Origin: a bacterium
Lineage (GTDB): Bacteria > Planctomycetota > Planctomycetia > Pirellulales > Pirellulaceae
NCBI GenBank assembly: GCA_030430075.1
Contig: JAUIGN010000031.1
Coordinates: 30,520 to 94,519 of the forward strand
DNA length: 64,000 nt
Reading direction: 5' to 3'
The position numbers were made by a program, and so were the translations under genes. Below, one piece after another: positions 55,101 through 63,515 of this stretch. The notes under the pieces were generated by a model. The model did no database searches. It was not told the origin of the DNA and worked only from the letters and a program-made list of their open reading frames with translations. How positions within the stretch are numbered: the first letter of the stretch is position 1; each line of letters starts with the position of its first letter.

Positions 55101-58100
55101 TGTCGGGCGTATCGTCTGTCGTGTTGACGATGTACTCGTTTGCCCCCAGTGACCGGTTGCCGAAATCGATTCCCGTTACGGTGCCGCCGGCTTGCACGGC
55201 AACCGTCCACACTCCATCAGCGGGTTCCGGATCCGGGTGGCCGCCCGCCTGATGTACCCCCAACGCGGCCACCAGTTGGTCAAGGTGGAATTGCTGTGCG
55301 CCGTCGGCTTCCTCGTTGAATCCTGAGTAAGCGAACTCGCGCAGGCTGATCCGATCCTGGTTCGGCAGATCGATCGCGCCGGTCCCCATCAGGGGTGGAA
55401 GATTTCTGGGCGTCACCGACTCTGCTTTGTCCAGGTGAGCCAGCGAGACAGCATGACCGATTTCGTGGGATGTCGTTCCGCCGACCGCGTGTGCCGTCAG
55501 GGCCAGGTTGCCCGACGTCAAGGCGTCTGCGGGAGAGACTTGCAACGTGGCGATCACGTCACTGAAGATCGAACCAACGACGGAACCGGCCGGGGCCCCG
55601 GCCGAGCCCTGCTGGTTGCGAATCGAGTTGGTGCTCGCACACCCCAGCGCCCCCATGCAGGGCCCACTGAGCCCGTCTCCGATCTGCAGATAGTAGTAAT
55701 CGTCCGAACCGTTGGCAGGCGGAGTTCCGATGTCACCGATTTCAAACTCGATTGCCAACTGCTCACCGGAAGCCAGCGGGCTGTCCGCAAACTCATCGGC
55801 ATCGGCAATGTCGTGGTAGTGCGTGGCGACCAGGTCAAGAACCGCGGCGGTCACCGTGTCGAACTGGCCGGCCGAGAATCCGTAATCGGTAACGTCAAAA
55901 TCGCCCACGACGTTTCCCAGTCCGTCCGTCGTGGCGGGTTGGCCCGGGTCATTGAAGTCCAAAATGACCGTCAGGGGATCGTTGGAATGACTGCGTGGAA
56001 CCGAATCGGCCAACGGACCCAACCAGCCCAACGGAAACAGGAGATTGTCGTCAACGTCCGGATCGAAGTGCACGGCGTGGCCGCCGGCAGCGGAAGACGG
56101 TTCGGGCCAGGCGGCGGAAAACGCCTCCGGCACGCGTGGTGCGGGCGCGACGGCTGCGGCATCTGGATGGTGTGCCGATCGGGCCGCGACGCGGCCCCCT
56201 GCATCCGCTCCCGCGGCACCGTTCGCCGGTGCTGGAAACGTCTGCACCCAACCGGGTTGCTGGGCTTCGGCAACCGTGTAAGTGGCCGGCTGCAGGTCCG
56301 TGAATTCGTAGGTCCCGTTTGCATCCGTGACCGTCCACGGCTCGTCCGGATCGAGGTGTCCGTTCTGGTTGTCGTCGAGGAAGATCGTCCAGCCGGCGAG
56401 TCCGGGTTCCGTCGGGTCACGTGCGGCGTCGCCGTCAAGGTCGTTCCACTTCGTCCCCTCGATGGTACCGGTGGCGTTCCGAGCGGTGATCTCGAAGCTC
56501 CGCGAATAACTGTTGTTCAGTTCGTCCGCTTCACTGACGTCGTCGTTGTAGTCAGCGCGAACTTCCAAGGTGTGTGTCCCGGCGGGCAGCGGTTCGAAAA
56601 ATGAATCAAGGACTTGACCGAATGTGTTGGCCGACATCGACGAGCGTTCGACGAACTTCCGCAGCGTGCCATCCAAGTACAGGCCATACCGGAACGCAGC
56701 GGCATCGGCGGAACCGGAGTTGATGACCGCGTAATCGACGTACAGGTCGTCGTCGTCATAGATGACGTGGGAAGAGACGGAAGTGCCCGATTCCGTCGCG
56801 ATCACCAGCGTATCATCCCAGCCGCTGGGCCGGTGCGGTTCGAGATCCGGTTGTGTGACCGCGTCCAGCGAGATCGGCGACGCGTCCTGGCCGTCGGTAT
56901 CGTTGTTTGATGCGTCGGCATCATCGATGTCGAGGATCACGCCGATCCAGTAGTTGCCGCCAGCCACGTCGGCCGGGATCTCGGGAAGCGAATCGGTGGC
57001 TGTGATGGAGAGCGTCGACTTGGGGCCCAGCGTACCGGTGAAGCTCCTGGTTTGCAGTAGCGTATCGAAGGTCGTGATATTGTCGTTGCTGGAAAGGTAG
57101 ACATCGACGCTGACGGTCCCCTCGAACGTCACCGACGAGTAGTTGTGTACGACATACGACAAGCTGGACAACTGACCGCCCGCAGCAACTGCCGGGGATG
57201 CCTGGACGTTAAGCGGAACCAAATCCGCACTCGACGGAGTATGGTCCGCAATGATCGAACCCTGGATGTGGTTGAACTTGTCTGCCGTCAGGCGAGGGAA
57301 GTTGGTGCGCGAGGACGTGCCATTCGAGAGCACGGCGTACACAATCCGCTGGTTGCCGGCATTCGTCGTCGAGGCGCCGCTGCCGCTTTGGCCGCCATAT
57401 GCCTCACGGTGAATACCGACTTCTTGGCCGTACCAGCCGGACGAGTATTCCGTGTAGTCAAAGTCGCCGGACCACGAATACATCTGCTGGCCATCGTACG
57501 GAGGCGCGGCCGGATATCCGGGGTTCAAGAAGGTGTTGCCGGTGAAGAAGGACGGATCGTCGTGGTAGCCGTAGCCGTGCCAACTGGCGAGCGCGCCGAG
57601 TGGACGATCGAGGGCGACCAGGCCGATATCGTGGTCGAAGTCCTCGTCTTCGGTCCACCCCGTAAAAGAATGGAGGCTTGTGGACGTGGCGTTGCCGAAC
57701 GGTTGGGCGCCGTGGTCGTAGGCCGGCACCGCCGTCATCGACTCGGCCCAGCCACCCTCCTCAATCAAGTGCACGCAGTGCCCGGCCGTCAGCACATGCC
57801 GGGGGTCGATCAGCGTGCCGGAACAGACGTACGAATTGTCGCTGGGGAACGTCAGAAAGAGCTTCACGTGTGCATTCCAGGGGGCGGCGTCCGGATTGGG
57901 AACCACCGACAGGGCAGAAAAATCAGCCCCTGCATTGGCGGCTGCCGTGTCCGCGGCCGCCAGGGGAAGTTGGCCAGGTGTGGCGGCGCCCCGCATGCGA
58001 AAGGGACCTTGCGGGCCCGATCCTGGCATGACGTTGCGCGTCGCCAGGTCATAGGAAACAGGGGACCCCCAGCCGCGGGCGTGCCCCTCAGCATGGGCGG

Positions 58101-58383
58101 CGGGCAGCGGCATGGGCAGAAATCGATCCGGAATGAAGTCCGGTTGCCGAGCCGGCGACTGCCCGCGCGCCGCCGGTCCTGGGATCGGTAAGTCCACGGG
58201 AAGCCGATGCTCAGCCGGATCGTCGATCGGGGCGGTCTCATCGAACTCGGGCAGTGCCGCGACGGCGGCCAGGACGCAGCGCGATTCGAGTGGCTCGAGC
58301 AAGATCCGCCGTGACCGGCGGCGTCGACCGTCGCGAGGCCGACCGCGACGAAGGCGACGAAGGCGACGATGTTTGGAGAACAT
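52102..58383 (-). CDS. Giant surface protein with LEPR-XLL-like N-terminus, trypsin-like and metzincin-like peptidase domains, CARDB/SdrD-B modules and a parallel beta-helix
   Basis: A 2093-residue protein. N-terminus Arg-rich then LLEPLESRCVLA (29-40), the planctomycete LEPR-XLL type export motif. About 160-370: trypsin-like serine peptidase, with His202 in TAGHC, Asp252 in DFDHDIGLVAL and Ser333 in GGQSGSG. About 400-700: CARDB-like beta domains. About 700-770: SdrD-B-like KWNDLDGDAARDPTEPGLAG. About 800-1060: metzincin-like domain with HEIGHAVSLAH at 973-983 and Met-turn LMGTG. About 1105: CSLRAAI motif, then eleven beta-helix repeats of NVISGNGxxGV...GNxIGT...LGN type, about 66-69 residues each. 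No C-terminal anchor. Start at 58383 (MFSKHRRLRR) is uncertain; an ATG at 58449 is in frame. Confidence 0.85.
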   Translation of the reverse strand: MFSKHRRLRRLRRGRPRDGRRRRSRRILLEPLESRCVLAAVAALPEFDETAPIDDPAEHRLPVDLPIPGPAARGQSPARQPDFIPDRFLPMPLPAAHAEGHARGWGSPVSYDLATRNVMPGSGPQGPFRMRGAATPGQLPLAAADTAAANAGADFSALSVVPNPDAAPWNAHVKLFLTFPSDNSYVCSGTLIDPRHVLTAGHCVHLIEEGGWAESMTAVPAYDHGAQPFGNATSTSLHSFTGWTEDEDFDHDIGLVALDRPLGALASWHGYGYHDDPSFFTGNTFLNPGYPAAPPYDGQQMYSWSGDFDYTEYSSGWYGQEVGIHREAYGGQSGSGASTTNAGNQRIVYAVLSNGTSSRTNFPRLTADKFNHIQGSIIADHTPSSADLVPLNVQASPAVAAGGQLSSLSYVVHNYSSVTFEGTVSVDVYLSSNDNITTFDTLLQTRSFTGTLGPKSTLSITATDSLPEIPADVAGGNYWIGVILDIDDADASNNDTDGQDASPISLDAVTQPDLEPHRPSGWDDTLVIATESGTSVSSHVIYDDDDLYVDYAVINSGSADAAAFRYGLYLDGTLRKFVERSSMSANTFGQVLDSFFEPLPAGTHTLEVRADYNDDVSEADELNNSYSRSFEITARNATGTIEGTKWNDLDGDAARDPTEPGLAGWTIFLDDNQNGHLDPDEPWTVTDANGTYEFTDLQPATYTVAEAQQPGWVQTFPAPANGAAGADAGGRVAARSAHHPDAAAVAPAPRVPEAFSAAWPEPSSAAGGHAVHFDPDVDDNLLFPLGWLGPLADSVPRSHSNDPLTVILDFNDPGQPATTDGLGNVVGDFDVTDYGFSAGQFDTVTAAVLDLVATHYHDIADADEFADSPLASGEQLAIEFEIGDIGTPPANGSDDYYYLQIGDGLSGPCMGALGCASTNSIRNQQGSAGAPAGSVVGSIFSDVIATLQVSPADALTSGNLALTAHAVGGTTSHEIGHAVSLAHLDKAESVTPRNLPPLMGTGAIDLPNQDRISLREFAYSGFNEEADGAQQFHLDQLVAALGVHQAGGHPDPEPADGVWTVAVQAGGTVTGIDFGNRSLGANEYIVNTTDDTPDTDAGDGICADAAGNCSLRAAIDEANAQTNATGPDVIRFQLPGNEVHLIAPQSALPMVTDPVIIDGTTQPGYTGSPRIELDGSAAGDGAAGLTIAAGDSTIAGLAIYQFGGSGIVLQGGAGNTIRQNHLGTDSAGTNPLGNGAHGVTVFASAHNVIGGMATSDGNLVSGNGVHGIFVTRSASTDNRVQNNIIGLAVDGVAQMGNGGAGIRVDQGANHNTIGSPGNTISANGVDGIRIAGVTSTVNLVAGNRIGTDVAGRLPRGNTANGVVVDNAPHNKIGVPGEGNLISGNQQNGVSINGSDATSNDVQANRIGLNVDGSEPLPNQLAGVSLFDAAANMIGGTTAGAGNTISGNRGTGVFITGASAANNRLAGNLIGTTPSGTAPLGNQSFGVVIRDAPDNTVGGNEAGGRNVISGNGAHGVGLIGNSATGNVVAGNLIGTNLAGTGAIGNGQAGVLVFRAPANRVGGEATWERNIISGNGLFGVRLTTFESDGNEILGNFIGTDVTGSAALPNGDTGLHLANARNTTIGGSTASARNVISGNANHGVVLVGSGVAGNRLLGNYIGISADGATRLGNTHVGVLIQGGASNNQIGGPLAGQGNVISGNGSIGIGLLSANTTGNSILGNLVGTDSTGMEVLGNQSSGIVIVAAAETTIGGTTAGARNVISGNGVFGISIAGASATGTQVQGNYIGTNARGDTDLGNHSSGIFVSAPGNLIGGVTSGAGNVISGNDFVGIRLSGFDATGNQILGNLIGTRADGTTPLGNHGNGIRIDDASGNMVGGVADGAGNVIAYQTSHAIAVVGSALANTIRGNSMYFNAGLGIDLNLDGPTPNDVIGGMEDSDEGPNLLQNVPNLTAANLSGRLRIAYHVPSSVEFSAYPLTIDFYLSDLGGAAGEVYLGSDTYLASDATNSKLAELAAGSLIAGDQLVATATDANGNTSEFSAPLSVTREVFPAGEGEAGRQPHLAYDTALCELQDAIHEILTGAILDDLAAAASLHP
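52735..54720 (-). repeat. Internal coding repeats of the beta-helix
   Basis: Eleven tandem coding repeats of about 200 bp that still share nucleotide words such as GTTGCCGGAGATGACGTT. They encode the NVISGN and IGGT motifs and probably allow copy-number change by recombination. Confidence 0.7.
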
Positions 58384-58658
58384 TGGTTGGATCCGGGCGA
58401 GTGCCGTTGCGAATGCCACGCCGACCCAGTTCAGCGTGGCAGTGGCCATGGAATGCGTCAAGCGGAATTATCAAGACGTTGCAGAGATTGCCAGGGTCCC
58501 GTTCAATGAAGTATCGATTGCAACGGAGGCAGATCGGCAGCGTCCAGAAACGCGCCATCGATCACTTCCTCGATGTTGGGGGACGCTGGAACTGGCGGAC
58601 TTGTGCGCGGGGTTGAAATCTCTACAAAGAATGAAGTCGAAGGGGTGGCTTGGCATGC

Positions 58659-58692
58659 AACGGAACCGGGGCTGACGCCCAACGGCTGATGA
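58659..58692 (+). repeat. Dispersed repeat of the ACGCCCAACGGCT type in a divergent spacer
   Basis: CAACGGAACCGGGGCTGACG then CCCAACGGCTGATG. It lies in the 366-bp region between the giant protein gene (minus) and the PQQ-type gene (plus), which should also hold both promoters; none was clear. Confidence 0.7.
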
Positions 58693-58749
58693 CTTCCTTG
58701 GGAACACCGACGTGTTCCTGCTAACTTCGCACCCCTGGGATGCAGCCCG

Positions 58750-60534
58750 ATGTCTTTTTCATCTCAAGACGCAACATCTCACGACCCCAGTCCTGCGGCT
58801 GATTCTGCGACCGAGCCGGATCGCAACGTAGATTCGTGTCCTGGTGAGGCGCCCGATCGCGACTCGCCCTTGCCGACCAGACGCAAGCGGCGGTTGATGC
58901 CGCCTGTCTGGGTGTGGTGCCTCGTAACGCTCTGGTGTGTCCTCTTGGCGGTGGTGCGGTTGGGGAACATCACGGGCGATCATGCGATTGTCAACGTCTT
59001 GACGTTGCTGTTTGGTTTCTTTGCATTCAGCGCTCTCGCCACCTGGTTTGTGCTCTTGAGCGCGTACCCGGCCCTGTTGCGATGGGGCAGCCTGCTGGTT
59101 CTGCTTGGTTCGGTGACCGCGTTCTGCCTGATGTATCGCGTCGACCATGTCAGCGGCGAACTCGTTCCCCACTTTCGCCTTCGCCATGCCGCGGCGCCGG
59201 ACGAATTGTTGCAGCAGCCTGCGGCGGCGAGTCGCGACACGGCAGCGGTTGCCACGACGACGCCGGACGATTTTTCCGAGTTCCTCGGTCCGGAGCGGCG
59301 AGGGCGGGTGGACCGCGTAGCGATTGTGCCGGACTGGACCGCCCATCCCCCGCGGATGCTTTGGCGGCAGCCGATCGGCGCCGGCTGGGGCGGGTTTGCC
59401 ATCGTGAATGGCATGGCGGTGACCATGGAACAGCGGGGCGAGCAGGAATTGGTGACCTGTTACGAAGCCGCCACGGGGAACGTGGTCTGGTCGCATGCGA
59501 CCGAGGGACGTCACCAGACATTGATGGGCGGCGTCGGGCCCCGAAGTACACCAACCATTGAAAACGGCCGTGTTTACACGCAGGGGGCGTTCGGTACGGT
59601 GTTGTGCCTGGACGGTGCCAACGGGGAAGCGATTTGGCGGCAGGAACTCACCGAACTGTACGGCGTCGTGCGGGGGGACGACGTCAAGGCGATTGCCTGG
59701 GGAAGGTCCGCTTCTCCGTTGATCGTCGACAACCTGCTGGTGGTCCCCGCCGGCGGGCCGCTCGATGGGCCACACGTGTCGCTGGTCGCATTCGACAAGG
59801 AGACGGGAGAACGCGTCTGGGAAGCGGGGGATCGGCAGGTCAGTTACAGTTCACCGGCGTTAAGTCTCCTGGCCGGCAAGCGGCAGATCCTGATCGTCAA
59901 TGAAGACAATGCGTCCGGTCATGATCCGGAGACCGGACGCCTGTTGTGGGAGGTCGACTGGCCGGGAAAAAGCAACGCCAATGCGAGCGTCTCGCAGGCC
60001 GTTCCTGTCCCTCCCAACCGGTTCTTTCTCTCCAAAGGGTACGGCGGCGGGGCCGGACTGTTTGAGCTGGCGGCGAGCGGTGACGATCATTTCGAAGTGC
60101 ACGAGGTGTGGCGCAGCCCTCGCGTGCTGAAGACAAAGTTCTGCAACGTCGTGATGCATGACGGTCACGTTTACGGGTTGTCCGACGGGATCTTGCAATG
60201 TATCGAACTGGCCACCGGCAACCGCGTGTGGAAGGGAGCCCGCTACGGGCACGGCCAGATTCTGGGAGTCCGGGACCATCTGATTGTGCAGCAGGAGGAC
60301 GGTGAGGTGGCGCTCGTCGAAGCGACACCTGAGGCGTTTCGAGAAATCGCCCAAATCGCGGCCCTGGACGGCAAGACCTGGAATAACCCCTCCCTGTACG
60401 GCAATCTCCTCTTGGTCCGCAACAGTGAGCAGGCCGCTTGCTTCGAATTGGTGACCGAGTCATCCCGACAGGAACGAAGCACCAAGATCCCCGATGATTT
60501 ATCAGCCGCTGGGCGATCGCCCCGGTTCCGTTGA
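58750..60534 (+). CDS. Membrane-anchored PQQ-like (BamB-type) beta-propeller protein
   Basis: A 594-residue protein. Cytoplasmic Arg-rich N-terminus, then about three membrane helices (VWVWCLVTLWCVLLAVVRL, NVLTLLFGFFAFSALATWFV, RWGSLLVLLGSVTAFCLMYRV) and from about residue 175 an eight-bladed propeller with PQQ-like W motifs: YEAATGNVVWSHA, LDGANGEAIWRQE, FDKETGERVWEAG, PETGRLLWEVDWPG. The family is common in planctomycetes as outer-membrane-assembly-like or dehydrogenase-like protein; no catalytic residues for PQQ enzymes were seen, so a scaffold role is more likely. Single gene. Confidence 0.78.
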   Translation: MSFSSQDATSHDPSPAADSATEPDRNVDSCPGEAPDRDSPLPTRRKRRLMPPVWVWCLVTLWCVLLAVVRLGNITGDHAIVNVLTLLFGFFAFSALATWFVLLSAYPALLRWGSLLVLLGSVTAFCLMYRVDHVSGELVPHFRLRHAAAPDELLQQPAAASRDTAAVATTTPDDFSEFLGPERRGRVDRVAIVPDWTAHPPRMLWRQPIGAGWGGFAIVNGMAVTMEQRGEQELVTCYEAATGNVVWSHATEGRHQTLMGGVGPRSTPTIENGRVYTQGAFGTVLCLDGANGEAIWRQELTELYGVVRGDDVKAIAWGRSASPLIVDNLLVVPAGGPLDGPHVSLVAFDKETGERVWEAGDRQVSYSSPALSLLAGKRQILIVNEDNASGHDPETGRLLWEVDWPGKSNANASVSQAVPVPPNRFFLSKGYGGGAGLFELAASGDDHFEVHEVWRSPRVLKTKFCNVVMHDGHVYGLSDGILQCIELATGNRVWKGARYGHGQILGVRDHLIVQQEDGEVALVEATPEAFREIAQIAALDGKTWNNPSLYGNLLLVRNSEQAACFELVTESSRQERSTKIPDDLSAAGRSPRFR

Positions 60535-60539
60535 TGGCA

Positions 60540-60574
60540 GAGCAAACCGGACGCTAACGCGTTCCGACTGATGG
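60540..60574 (+). repeat. Dispersed repeat, GACGCTAACGCGTTCCGAC type
   Basis: AGCAAACCGGACGCTAACGC then GTTCCGACTGATG. Nearly identical to 35167-35200, here 6 bases after the stop of the PQQ-type gene. Confidence 0.75.
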
Positions 60575-60659
60575 CCACGGCGCTTTGAGTCGCTTCTCCA
60601 CAAACGATTGCCCCACGATGGCCGGCGCTGAATGGCTGTTCGGTCGTCAATCAGCCATG

Positions 60660-61502
60660 CTAGAGGATGTCGGCGACGACGCCGGCCACGCATTCCTGCA
60701 TGCCGCCCTCGTTCATCAGGAGCAGGGCGCCGTCTTCGTTGATGCCGTGGCAGACGCCTGTGGTCCGTTGCTGGCCGACGGCCACGGTCACGGTGCGGCC
60801 GCTGAGCATACAGATGGACTGCCAGAGGTCGGCCAAGGGGAGTGTTTCGTCCGCGACGCCGGCCAGGTGTTGGTGCAAACGTTGCAGCAATTCGACAAGA
60901 ACCCTCTCCAACGCCAGGGGACGATCGGCGGCGTCCATCAGCGACGTGCCGACGGCAGCCAGTTCGGCCGGCGCCTCGCGCCAGGAGTTGTTCACGTTCA
61001 GGCCGATGCCGATGACCAGCCGCTGAGGCTGACTGGCCACGTTTTCGGCGAGGATGCCTGCCACTTTTCGACCGGCCAGAAAGACATCGTTGGGCCACTT
61101 AGCCTGCACGGTATGGCTCCTGGTGCCGCCCTGGCCTGGATTGGCGGAGGCAGAATGGCCGTCGGATGCCAGTTGACTCATGACCGTCTCGGCGACGGCG
61201 ATCCCGGTGGCGAGTGAGATTCGCGGCCAGCGGCGGGGTGCGAGTCCAAACTCGACGGTGTCGACGACCAGGGAGAAGGTGAGCGCACCATGATCGGCCC
61301 ACCAGCGGTTCGGGCCGCGGCCCCTGCCACCCGTTTGCCGCCGGGCCACGACCAGCAACGGCAGCTCCGCGGTTGTCAGCTGGCCGCCCAGGTCCAACGC
61401 CAGGTCGTTGGTCGACGCGAGTTCCTCGTGCAGGTCGACGCGGGCAACCGCGGTTTCAAGGACGATCCGCGTGGGATCGATGTCGAACAATGGGTCTGGC
61501 AT
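60660..61502 (-). CDS. birA: Biotin--[acetyl-CoA-carboxylase] ligase
   Basis: A 280-residue biotin protein ligase without the N-terminal DNA-binding domain of E. coli BirA. RRQTGGRGRGPNRWW is the biotinyl-AMP loop, then VQAKWPNDVFLAGRKVAGIL and GIGLNVNNSW. Attaches biotin to the carboxyl carrier protein. Downstream of the polyprenyl synthase by 16 bp and probably co-transcribed with it and moaC. Confidence 0.93.
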   Translation of the reverse strand: MPDPLFDIDPTRIVLETAVARVDLHEELASTNDLALDLGGQLTTAELPLLVVARRQTGGRGRGPNRWWADHGALTFSLVVDTVEFGLAPRRWPRISLATGIAVAETVMSQLASDGHSASANPGQGGTRSHTVQAKWPNDVFLAGRKVAGILAENVASQPQRLVIGIGLNVNNSWREAPAELAAVGTSLMDAADRPLALERVLVELLQRLHQHLAGVADETLPLADLWQSICMLSGRTVTVAVGQQRTTGVCHGINEDGALLLMNEGGMQECVAGVVADIL

Positions 61503-61518
61503 GCGGCGGGACGGAGTC

Positions 61519-62562
61519 TTACATCGAGCGGTTCACGACGAACTCGGTGATCATGACGAGCGTCGCGAGGGCGGGGCTGGGCGGCAGATCCCGGATTTCG
61601 TCCGCCGCTCGACGCGCGAAGCCGCGGGCCACGTCGAGTGCATACTCGACCGCATCGTGCTGTTTGAGCAACGTCAACAGTTCATCGTCGGCTGCCTGCT
61701 CCGTCTCGCGATTGAGGAGTGCCAGCAGTCGATCACGTGTTTCCGGGGGGGCGACTTGCAGCGTGCGAATGATGGGCAGCGTCGGCTTTTGTTGCTCGAG
61801 ATCGGTGCCCAGTGATTTGCCGGTCGTCGCCTCGTCTCCCTCCAGGTCGAGCACATCGTCGGCGATTTGGAATGCGATGCCCAAGTCGCGGCCATAACGG
61901 GTGAAGCGGTCGACCAGTTCCGGAGTCGCACCTCCGTAATGTGCGCCCAGCTGGCTACTGCACGCGCACAGCTCGGCCGTCTTCGCGGCAATGATTTCAA
62001 TGTACTCGTTCTCGTCCAGCGAATAGTCGCCGCGGCTCCCCTTTTGACGCAGTTCGCCTTCGCAAACGATATTTGTTGCCCGTCCAATGGCCCGGCAGGC
62101 CCAGGTCGATTCGAGGGTGCTGGCGAGATAAAAGGCGTGGGTGAACAGGTAGTCACCCAACAAGACACTGGCCTTGGTATCCCAGCGTGAGTTGACGGTG
62201 GCCAGGTGCCTCCGCGTGTCGGCTTCGTCCAGCACATCGTCGTGCACGAGGGTCGCCGTGTGGATCATCTCGACGACCGCGCCCAGCGTGAGGTGACTGG
62301 GCGAGATCTCTCCCACGCATTTCCCGGCCAGCAGAAGCAACACGGGCCGCAGGCGTTTGCCGCCCAGCAGACAGCCGTAACGAACCAGTTCGTCCACATA
62401 AGGAAAGTCGCTGCGGAGCTCGTTGCGGAGAATTTGCTCAACTTCGGCCAGCTCAGCGGCGACCGGTTCATAGACGACACGCAAGCGGGCCGAGGTGGCC
62501 GATTCGCTTTCAATTTGGCTCACGAGATTCACTTTCACGGAGGTAATGACCGCTACGACCAC
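61519..62562 (-). CDS. Polyprenyl diphosphate synthase (trans-isoprenyl synthase)
   Basis: A 347-residue protein: GGKRLRPVLLLLAGKC, first Asp-rich motif LVHDDVLDEADTRR, GDYLFTHAFY, and second Asp-rich motif FQIADDVLDLEGDEATTGKS. Residues after the first motif fit long-chain (octaprenyl-like) synthases that make the quinone side chain. GTG at 62562 has a strong GGAGGAG site 7 bases upstream, inside the end of moaC (53-bp overlap); GTG at 62523 is an alternative. Confidence 0.92.
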   Translation of the reverse strand: MVVAVITSVKVNLVSQIESESATSARLRVVYEPVAAELAEVEQILRNELRSDFPYVDELVRYGCLLGGKRLRPVLLLLAGKCVGEISPSHLTLGAVVEMIHTATLVHDDVLDEADTRRHLATVNSRWDTKASVLLGDYLFTHAFYLASTLESTWACRAIGRATNIVCEGELRQKGSRGDYSLDENEYIEIIAAKTAELCACSSQLGAHYGGATPELVDRFTRYGRDLGIAFQIADDVLDLEGDEATTGKSLGTDLEQQKPTLPIIRTLQVAPPETRDRLLALLNRETEQAADDELLTLLKQHDAVEYALDVARGFARRAADEIRDLPPSPALATLVMITEFVVNRSM

Positions 62563-63004
62563 CCGATTTCTCCTCCAGTCGGAGCGCTTCGATGATCATG
62601 CCGCGGTCGACGGATTTGCACATATCGTAGACGGTCAGGGCCGTGACACTCGCCGCAGTCAGGGCTTCCATTTCGACTCCCGTTCGCGCTGCGACCCGGG
62701 CGGTGGCCTCGATGATGACGACGTCATCGCCGGCGAAGGAAAACTCGATCGAGACGGCGTCCAGGCCCAAGGGGTGGCATAACGGGATCAAGTCGCCGGT
62801 CCGCTTGGCGGCCATAATGCCGGCCAGGCGGGCGACCTCCAGCACATCCCCTTTGGAGAGCCGGCGGTCGCGAATCAGGGCCAGCGTCGTGGTGGCCATG
62901 CGGACCCGAGCCGATGCTCGGGCCATCCTTTCCGATACCGGCTTGTCGCTCACGTCGACCATCCGACTGGCGCCGTCTGCGTCGAAATGCGAGAGTTCCT
63001 TCAC
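62510..63004 (-). CDS. moaC: Cyclic pyranopterin monophosphate synthase MoaC
   Basis: A 164-residue protein: HFDADGASRMVDVSDKP, RRLSKGDVLEVARLAGIMAAKRTGDLIPLCHP, VEMEALTAASVTALTVYDMCKSVDRGM. Second step of molybdopterin cofactor synthesis. GTG at 63004 chosen because the SHFDADG part belongs to the fold; GGAG lies 8 bases upstream. Confidence 0.94.
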   Translation of the reverse strand: MKELSHFDADGASRMVDVSDKPVSERMARASARVRMATTTLALIRDRRLSKGDVLEVARLAGIMAAKRTGDLIPLCHPLGLDAVSIEFSFAGDDVVIIEATARVAARTGVEMEALTAASVTALTVYDMCKSVDRGMIIEALRLEEKSGGRSGHYLRESESREPN

Positions 63005-63515
63005 CGCGAATCTCCAGGCTGCTCCCAGCGTACGCCACCTTGCTCGAAGCGAATAACATCCCCCCAACGGTTAGGGTTTTTCGTGGAGGGCGTCTCAGAA
63101 CCAGCCCAGATTGTGACGTTTCCGGGTGAGGTCGTCGAGGGGCCGCCTTTCTCGGTAAAGAGAACCGCGAACCGTGTTGCCAATTAACCGCGGCGGCCTG
63201 GATTGTTCCGGCGACGGCGACCTGCCGCGGGGTGCCGCGTGGCGAAGTGCGTTCCGGTCAGACGAGGCAGGGGAGGGCCGCAGACCGATCAAGCCGGGGT
63301 CGGTGGAGCGGGAGGCAACGGCCGGGTGGGGCCAAGAAATGGGAAGGGCACCGAATCCGGGAAAACTCGGTGCCCGTCTTGGCCGAATCATTCGACCGCC
63401 CATCGAAAAATATGCTTGCCGGCGACCGCGTCAGCGAATCGGTCAGCAAAAACCGCCGCGGGGGTCTGCCGCGGCGGATTGTCCTCAGTGGGAGAACGAG
63501 GTTGCGAACTCGTGG
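63005..63515. other. Spacer between the HTH-receiver gene and moaC, with a hairpin of unknown use
   Basis: 511 bp without a gene. GGGCACCGA (63346-63354) pairs with TCGGTGCCC (63367-63375). A terminator of the neighbouring receiver gene lies at 63453-63477. The rest was compared by eye with RNase P, tmRNA and SRP RNA and does not match. Confidence 0.4.
63453..63477 (-). terminator. Intrinsic terminator of the receiver-protein gene
   Basis: CCGCCGCGG (63453-63461) pairs with CCGCGGCGG (63469-63477). On the minus strand, the direction of transcription, the stem is followed by TTTTTGC, 39 bases after the stop codon of the gene. Confidence 0.82.

Noticed and set aside
63180..63380. Structured RNA such as RNase P or SRP RNA upstream of the receiver terminator
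   Set aside because: The conserved core words of these RNAs are absent on both strands; only one simple hairpin is seen.
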